NCBI GenBank assembly: GCA_045588795.1
Contig: JAZNEY010000070.1
Coordinates: 1 to 11,082, forward strand
Direction: 5' to 3'
Source: UMGS1908 sp045588795
Lineage (GTDB): Bacteria > Bacillota > Clostridia > Christensenellales > UBA1242
DNA length: 11,082 bases
Made by a program: the position numbers and the translations under genes. Every line of letters starts with the position of its first letter. The stretch's first letter is position 1. Shown here one piece after another: positions 7,072 to 11,082 of this stretch. The notes beneath the pieces were generated by a model. It made no database searches. It was not told where the DNA came from and was given only the letters and a program-made list of their open reading frames with translations.

Positions 7072-9069
7072 ATGAGAATTAATGTTCTTGAACCAAAGAT
7101 TTTCAATAAGATAGCAGCAGGAGAGGTTGTTGAAAGACCAGCATCAATAGTAAAAGAATTGGTTGAAAATTGTATTGATGCTGAAGCAACCAATATAACA
7201 GTTGAAATTGAGAATGGCGGTATAACCAAAATACGCGTAACCGACAATGGGTGCGGAATAGAGTTTGATGATTTACAAAAAGCCTTTCTGCCTCACGCAA
7301 CAAGCAAAGTTTATGATGAAAAAGATTTGGTTGGAATAAAAACCCTTGGATTTAGGGGTGAGGCTCTTGCATCAATTGGTGCGGTATCAGAAGTTGTGCT
7401 CGTAAGTAAAACTGCTGGTGCGGAATGTGGTGGCTGTATAGAAATTTGTGGCGGGGATATTAAAGAGCCATCTGTTTGTGGTGCGGATAACGGAACAGAT
7501 ATTACAGTTAAAAATTTGTTTTACAATGTTCCAGCAAGAGCAAAATTTTTAAAGAAACCTAAGACCGAAGAGGGCGAGATAACAAACCTTGTTGAAAGAT
7601 TTATTCTTGCAAATCCTTGCGTTAGCATTAAATATATTGTTGATGGAAAGATTGTGTATAAAAGTAGTGGCAAAAACATAGAAGATGCAATTTATGAGGT
7701 TTATGGCTCAACATATATTGATAACATTATTTACACAGAAAAAGATTTTGGCAGGCTTAAAGTTTACGGGTATATTGGAAAGCCTACTTTTACAAAACCT
7801 AACAGAACTTATCAGACAATTATTCTGAACAATAGATATATTCAAAATCAAACTATTGCAAGTGCAGTGCACAATGCGTATGGTGATTTTTTGATGAAAA
7901 AGCAATTCCCATTTTATGTTTTGTATGTAGATATTGATTATGAGGCTGTTGATGTCAATGTCCACCCAAACAAGATGGAAGTAAGATTTGAAAATGGGAA
8001 TTCAATTTACATTAATGTTTTTGAAACAATAAACAGAGCTCTTAATGGTATTGATTTTACTAAAACTGTTGAAACAACCAATGCTGTTGATTTGAGTATA
8101 CCAATTCCAGAAACTCAAAATGAGGTTGTTATTGGGGAAACTGAAATTGTTGCTCCGGTAGAGGTTAATCAAAGAGCTATCAAAAATGAAATGGCCACGA
8201 AAGAGATTAAGTCTAATCTTGACAGTATAAGAACACTAGTTCCAAACGAGGAGCAAGGGCGAAAGTCTCAAATAATTGAAGAAGAAAACAGAAAAATGCA
8301 AACAGTTATTTCTGCAATATCAATTAATGCTGAGGATAACTTGTTCAGTGATGGCAAAGCGGTTGGAAGTAAACTATTCAATCAGATGCAACAAGAGTAT
8401 GAAAAAAATATTAATAATGCAAAACAAGAAAGCACATATGCTGTTGTAACAAACACTATTCAAGATGAAATCAGCGAGGAAACTTTAGGTGTTGATTATA
8501 AAATAATCGGGGTTGCATTTAAAACTTACATTTTAGTTGAGTTTAATGGGAAACTTCTATTTATTGACCAACACGCTGGACACGAGAGAATTTTGTACGA
8601 TAAGTTTATGAAAGAGGTTTCAAAGGAAGAGACTGGTTTGGCTCAACCATTATTAATGCCTTATATTTTAGAGTTAAATAGCCTTGAAAACGACTTCCTT
8701 TCTGATAATATTCACGAATTAGAAGTGCTAGGTTTTGAAATAGAGTCTTTTGGAGAAAATTGTTTTAAAGTAACAGCTGTTCCATATATGCTTGCCGAAA
8801 TGAATTTAAAATTGTTTTTTGATGATGTTTTTGCAGATATTGGGGCATACAAAATTAAAGCATACAATGAAACGATAAAAGACAAATTTGCCTCTCTTGC
8901 CTGCAAATCTGCGGTGAAAGCGGGGGATAAGTTGAGCGATAACGAGATTATGTTTCTTTTAAAAGAGTTTGGTGCAAAAGGCACAAAACTTTTATGTCCT
9001 CACGGCAGACCAATAGTCGTTGAAGTGTCTAAAAATGAAATAGAAAAATGGTTTAAAAGAATTGTATAA
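7072..9069 (+). CDS. mutL: DNA mismatch repair protein MutL, endonuclease type
   Basis: MutL is recruited by mismatch-bound MutS and couples recognition to strand nicking. The 665 residues start with a GHKL ATPase domain containing KELVEN (28-33; Glu29 catalytic, Asn33 metal-binding), DNGCGI (58-63) and GFRGEAL (93-99). A variable linker (about 335-470) follows. The C-terminal dimerisation domain has the endonuclease motif DQHAGHERILYD (499-510), ACKSAVKA (610-617) and CPHGRP (642-647). These mark the nicking MutL of organisms without MutH. The final Glu of the usual DQHA(X)2E(X)4E motif is Asp510 here; Asp499, His501 and Glu505 are intact. QPLLMP (525-530) matches the beta-clamp-binding motif known at this place in Bacillus MutL. 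The start at ATG 7072 is set by AAGGAGAAAGG and by the conserved N-terminus. The stop overlaps the Shine-Dalgarno of miaA. Confidence 0.97.
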   Translation: MRINVLEPKIFNKIAAGEVVERPASIVKELVENCIDAEATNITVEIENGGITKIRVTDNGCGIEFDDLQKAFLPHATSKVYDEKDLVGIKTLGFRGEALASIGAVSEVVLVSKTAGAECGGCIEICGGDIKEPSVCGADNGTDITVKNLFYNVPARAKFLKKPKTEEGEITNLVERFILANPCVSIKYIVDGKIVYKSSGKNIEDAIYEVYGSTYIDNIIYTEKDFGRLKVYGYIGKPTFTKPNRTYQTIILNNRYIQNQTIASAVHNAYGDFLMKKQFPFYVLYVDIDYEAVDVNVHPNKMEVRFENGNSIYINVFETINRALNGIDFTKTVETTNAVDLSIPIPETQNEVVIGETEIVAPVEVNQRAIKNEMATKEIKSNLDSIRTLVPNEEQGRKSQIIEEENRKMQTVISAISINAEDNLFSDGKAVGSKLFNQMQQEYEKNINNAKQESTYAVVTNTIQDEISEETLGVDYKIIGVAFKTYILVEFNGKLLFIDQHAGHERILYDKFMKEVSKEETGLAQPLLMPYILELNSLENDFLSDNIHELEVLGFEIESFGENCFKVTAVPYMLAEMNLKLFFDDVFADIGAYKIKAYNETIKDKFASLACKSAVKAGDKLSDNEIMFLLKEFGAKGTKLLCPHGRPIVVEVSKNEIEKWFKRIV

Positions 9070-9080
9070 GGAAACTAACA

Positions 9081-9995
9081 ATGTCAAAAATTAAGGTTGT
9101 TTGTTTGGTTGGTCCAACAGGTGTTGGCAAGACCTCAACAAGTATAAAACTTGCAAAATTGTTTAATGGTGAAATAATTTCAGCCGACAGTATGCAAATT
9201 TATCAAGATATGAATATTGGGACAGCAAAGATAACAAAAGAGGAAATGAGCGGAGTCCCACATCATTTATTAGATATAGTAAATCCATCTGAAAATTTTT
9301 CTGTCGCAGAATGGAAAGAAATGGCAGAAGAAAAAATCAGAGAGATTTCGGCAAAAGGCAAAACCCCATTTATAGTTGGCGGTACTTGTCTGTATGTTGA
9401 TGCGTTAATTAATAACTTCCAATTCTATAACACAGTAAGAAATGATGAAACACGAAAAAGATATGAGAATATTTTAGAAACAGAGGGCAGTGAAAAGTTA
9501 TATTCAATATTAGAAGAAAAAGACCCTGAGTTTGCAAAGGGTGTTGACCATAAGAAAACAAGGGCAATTATTAGGTATCTTGAAATTTTAGAAAATGGCG
9601 ATAATGACTTAAAACAAAAAGATGAGCAAACCGGCGAGTTTGATTTTCTGCTTATTGGATTAAACAGAGATAGAGAACTTCTTTACCAACAAATTAATTC
9701 AAGAGTTGACCAAATGATGACAGATGGCTTAGAAAAAGAAGTTGATACACTGATTCAAAAATATAATTTTAACAGAACAATGCAAAGTGCGGGAGCAATT
9801 GGTTACAGAGAATTCTGGGCAATGATAGATGGCGAAGAAACAAGAGAAAGGACTATTGAACTTATAAAACAGCATTCACGAAACTATGCAAAAAGACAAC
9901 TTACATATATGCGAAAAATGACTGGGCTTGAATTTATGACAGCAACGGAATTCGATAAAATACAAAATAGGGTAGAAGAGTTTTTGGAAGATTAG
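9081..9995 (+). CDS. miaA: tRNA dimethylallyltransferase (MiaA)
   Basis: MiaA transfers a dimethylallyl group from DMAPP to N6 of A37 in tRNAs reading UNN codons, giving i6A37, the substrate of MiaB. The 304 residues match the family length. Visible motifs are the P-loop GPTGVGKT (11-18), ISADSMQIYQDMNIGTAK (33-50, with catalytic Asp36), GVPHHLLDIVNP (58-69) and FIVGGTCLY (97-105; most family members have Gly where Cys103 stands). Further on are DHKKTRAIIRYLEI, the helical insertion around GLEKEVDTL, GAIGYREF, and NYAKRQLTYMRKM, which contacts tRNA and the pyrophosphate. The start is supported by AAGGAA at 9068-9073, seven bases before the ATG, which overlaps the mutL stop. It is the last gene of the operon. 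In many Clostridia hfq follows miaA, but here a terminator follows. Confidence 0.96.
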   Translation: MSKIKVVCLVGPTGVGKTSTSIKLAKLFNGEIISADSMQIYQDMNIGTAKITKEEMSGVPHHLLDIVNPSENFSVAEWKEMAEEKIREISAKGKTPFIVGGTCLYVDALINNFQFYNTVRNDETRKRYENILETEGSEKLYSILEEKDPEFAKGVDHKKTRAIIRYLEILENGDNDLKQKDEQTGEFDFLLIGLNRDRELLYQQINSRVDQMMTDGLEKEVDTLIQKYNFNRTMQSAGAIGYREFWAMIDGEETRERTIELIKQHSRNYAKRQLTYMRKMTGLEFMTATEFDKIQNRVEEFLED

Positions 9996-10049
9996 GCACA
10001 GCATAAGAGATAGTTAATAATTTTAAAAAGTACTTTTTTGAATTTTAAG

Positions 10050-10092
10050 GTGAACCTATAAAGTTAAAACACTTTATAAGGTTCACTTTTTT
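10050..10092 (+). terminator. Strong intrinsic terminator ending the miaB-mutS-mutL-miaA operon
   Basis: GTGAACC plus TATAAAGT (10050-10064) pairs with ACTTTATA plus GGTTCAC (10071-10086). This gives a 15-bp stem with one bulged A (10079) and a 6-base loop, followed by six T (10087-10092). It lies 54 bases after the miaA stop. Confidence 0.92.
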
Positions 10093-10114
10093 AATGAGAT
10101 GTGTAAATATTTGG

Positions 10115-10143
10115 TTGACAACTATTTTACGCATAAGTATAAT
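10115..10143 (+). promoter_or_regulatory. Full-consensus sigma-A promoter for the regulator-ABC operon
   Basis: TTGACA (10115-10120) and TATAAT (10138-10143) are both exact consensus hexamers at the optimal 17-base spacing. Transcription should start at about 10149-10151. A promoter this strong usually needs a repressor, and a palindrome lies exactly on the start point. Confidence 0.92.
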
Positions 10144-10148
10144 TAGTA

Positions 10149-10167
10149 TGAAAAGTATAACTTTTCA
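10149..10167. promoter_or_regulatory. Operator-like palindrome over the predicted transcription start
   Basis: TGAAAAGT (10149-10156) and ACTTTTCA (10160-10167) are perfect 8-base inverted repeats around the 3-base centre ATA. The element begins six bases after the -10 box, where a bound protein would block initiation. Its likely ligand is the AbrB-type protein encoded just downstream, although this is inference. As RNA it could also form a small hairpin at the 5' end of the messenger. Confidence 0.6.
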
Positions 10168-10172
10168 CACAA

Positions 10173-10178
10173 GAGGGG
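10173..10178 (+). promoter_or_regulatory. Ribosome binding site deciding the AbrB-type regulator start
   Basis: GAGGGG ends five bases before the ATG at 10184. The frame stays open further upstream, back to 10094, but that extension would cross the promoter, so translation must start here. Confidence 0.75.
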
Positions 10179-10183
10179 TATGT

Positions 10184-10393
10184 ATGGAAAAAAACAAAGT
10201 TGAAAAAAATAAATATGTAGGAGTTTGTAAAGTTGGTGAGAAAGGACAAATTGTTATTCCGAAAGAAATAAGAAATATGTTTGACATAAGCCCAGGAGAT
10301 TCTGTTATTGTTCTTTGTGATAAAGAAAAGGGTATCGCTTTGCTAAAAGCAGATATTATTGATGGTTTAACTGATAAAATATTAAAGCAATAA
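10184..10393 (+). CDS. AbrB/SpoVT-family DNA-binding regulator, 69 aa
   Basis: This small swapped-hairpin DNA-binding protein acts as a dimer. After a Lys/Asn-rich N-terminus of about 11 residues, the family core appears as VGEKGQIVIPKEIRNMFDI (17-35), then SPGDSVIVL, then KEKGIALLKAD. GQIVIPKEIR with its basic residues is the typical DNA-contact strand-loop of AbrB, MazE and SpoVT domains. No second domain is present, so it resembles short AbrB-type regulators rather than full-length SpoVT. Start: GAGGGG at 10173-10178 sits five bases before ATG 10184, and the transcript itself should begin near 10150. The ABC ATPase gene starts 12 bases after the stop, so the two are cotranscribed. I infer that it represses its own operon through the palindrome at 10149-10167. 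An antitoxin role is less likely because no toxin gene adjoins it. Confidence 0.92.
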   Translation: MEKNKVEKNKYVGVCKVGEKGQIVIPKEIRNMFDISPGDSVIVLCDKEKGIALLKADIIDGLTDKILKQ

Positions 10394-10397
10394 GGAG
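10392..10397 (+). promoter_or_regulatory. Ribosome binding site of the ABC ATPase gene
   Basis: AAGGAG overlaps the stop codon of the regulator gene and is followed by 8 bases and the ATG at 10406. Confidence 0.75.
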
Positions 10398-10405
10398 TTT
10401 GTTAA

Positions 10406-11082
10406 ATGAATATTATAACGATTGATAATGTTTGCAAGAACTATAAAACAAAAAAGGCGCTAGACAATGTGTCGTTAAAAATAAATCAGGGCGAATTATT
10501 TGGATTGCTGGGGGTAAATGGAGCAGGAAAAACAACTCTAATTAAAATTCTTTGTGGCTTAACCAAGAAAACAAGTGGGGTTATAACAATAAACAATTTA
10601 AACTTAGACAATGATATGGACCAAATAAAAGAGATAATAGATATATCTCCTCAAGAGACATCAGTTGCAAACAATTTAACAGTAAAAGAAAATTTAGAGT
10701 TTTTTGCCAATATTTATAATAATAACGACTCAAAGTCCATCAACGAAATTGTTGATACTTTCAAATTAAATCAAGTATTAAACCAAAGAGCAAAAACTCT
10801 ATCTGGTGGTTATAAAAGAAGATTGTCTATTGCAATTGCATTAATTTCTAAACCTAAAATATTATTTCTTGATGAGCCAACTCTTGGCTTAGATGTTTTT
10901 GCTAGACGTGAACTTTGGAAAATAATTTGCCAACTAAAAAGAAACATAACTATTATTTTAACCTCACACTATTTGGAAGAAATAGAAAACTTGTGTGATA
11001 GGGTGGCTATACTGTCAAATGGTAAATTACTAACAACTGGAACTATTGAAGAAATCAAGCAAAATACAAATACCGAAAACTT
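10406..11082 (+). CDS. ABC-2-type exporter ATP-binding protein, 3' end cut by the window
   Basis: The open frame runs from ATG 10406 to the window edge, 225 complete codons without a stop. It encodes the nucleotide-binding subunit of an ABC exporter. Tyr13 is the likely A-loop aromatic, followed by Walker A GVNGAGKTT (36-44), Q-loop Gln83, signature LSGGYKRRLSIA (132-143), Walker B ILFLDE (152-157) with GLD of the D-loop (161-163), and the H-loop His188 (LTSHYLEE). The spacing and the segment DEPTLGLDVFARRELW are typical of the DrrA/CcmA-like group that drives ABC-2 permeases in drug, bacteriocin or lipid export and self-immunity. The permease is expected just beyond the right edge. The substrate cannot be read from the ATPase. 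The upstream AbrB-type gene, 12 bases away, probably controls it. Confidence 0.94.
   Translation, partial: MNIITIDNVCKNYKTKKALDNVSLKINQGELFGLLGVNGAGKTTLIKILCGLTKKTSGVITINNLNLDNDMDQIKEIIDISPQETSVANNLTVKENLEFFANIYNNNDSKSINEIVDTFKLNQVLNQRAKTLSGGYKRRLSIAIALISKPKILFLDEPTLGLDVFARRELWKIICQLKRNITIILTSHYLEEIENLCDRVAILSNGKLLTTGTIEEIKQNTNTEN

Noticed and set aside
10025..10038. AAAAAGTACTTTTT palindrome as a second terminator
   Set aside because: The arms meet with no room for a loop and contain almost no GC; the real terminator follows at 10050-10092.
10094..10183. Extended start of the AbrB-type gene at 10094
   Set aside because: The extra 30 codons would run through the -35 and -10 boxes and the palindrome; the ribosome binding site and family N-terminus point to 10184.
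10184..10393. AbrB-type gene as the antitoxin of a toxin-antitoxin pair
   Set aside because: The next gene is an ABC ATPase and the preceding one is miaA; no MazF, PIN or other toxin gene adjoins it.
193..10393. Alternative genetic code, because no gene in the window ends in TGA
   Set aside because: Conserved Trp residues are all TGG and every gene fits its family length with TGA treated as stop; six or seven TAA/TAG stops is unremarkable at this base composition.
1..11082. CRISPR arrays, insertion sequences, tRNA or rRNA genes
   Set aside because: I looked through the intergenic stretches at 72-192, 919-965, 3003-3091 and 9996-10183 and saw no spaced direct repeats, transposase fragments or cloverleaf-like sequence.

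Overview
The window is AT-rich (roughly one third GC by eye) and reads as chromosome of a low-GC Gram-positive bacterium, most likely a member of the Clostridia or a related uncultured Bacillota lineage. The basis is gene content and order (miaB-mutS-mutL-miaA), a MutL with the endonuclease motifs of methylation-independent mismatch repair, a class A penicillin-binding protein, AGGAG-type ribosome binding sites and several near-consensus sigma-A promoters, all with 17-base spacers. All conserved tryptophans are TGG, so the standard code applies.

Layout. (1) At the left edge, a minus-strand open frame runs out of the window. Its 23 visible codons resemble the central part of a metallo-beta-lactamase-fold protein. 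(2) A gene for an unrecognised 241-aa protein (193-918, +) has its own promoter and Shine-Dalgarno. (3) It converges on a class A PBP gene (966-3002, -), with a hairpin between the two stop codons that can terminate both. (4) A short divergent region (3003-3091) carries a perfect-consensus promoter for the next operon. (5) The operon miaB-mutS-mutL-miaA (3092-9995, +) is tightly packed and ends in a strong terminator at 10050-10092. (6) A second transcription unit begins with TTGACA-17-TATAAT. A palindrome lies on the expected start point, followed by a 69-aa AbrB/SpoVT-type regulator and the ATPase of an ABC-2-type exporter cut by the right edge.

How the genes work together. MiaA prenylates A37 of tRNAs reading UNN codons, and MiaB methylthiolates the product. 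MutS recognises mismatches and MutL nicks the strand. The operon therefore joins decoding accuracy and replication accuracy on one transcript. The last two genes look like a self-regulated export module.

I found no wholly new system. The items most worth checking are the apparently leaderless start of miaB, the operator-like palindrome at the abrB-ABC promoter, the unrecognised 241-aa protein, and the metallo-beta-lactamase-like fragment at the left edge.
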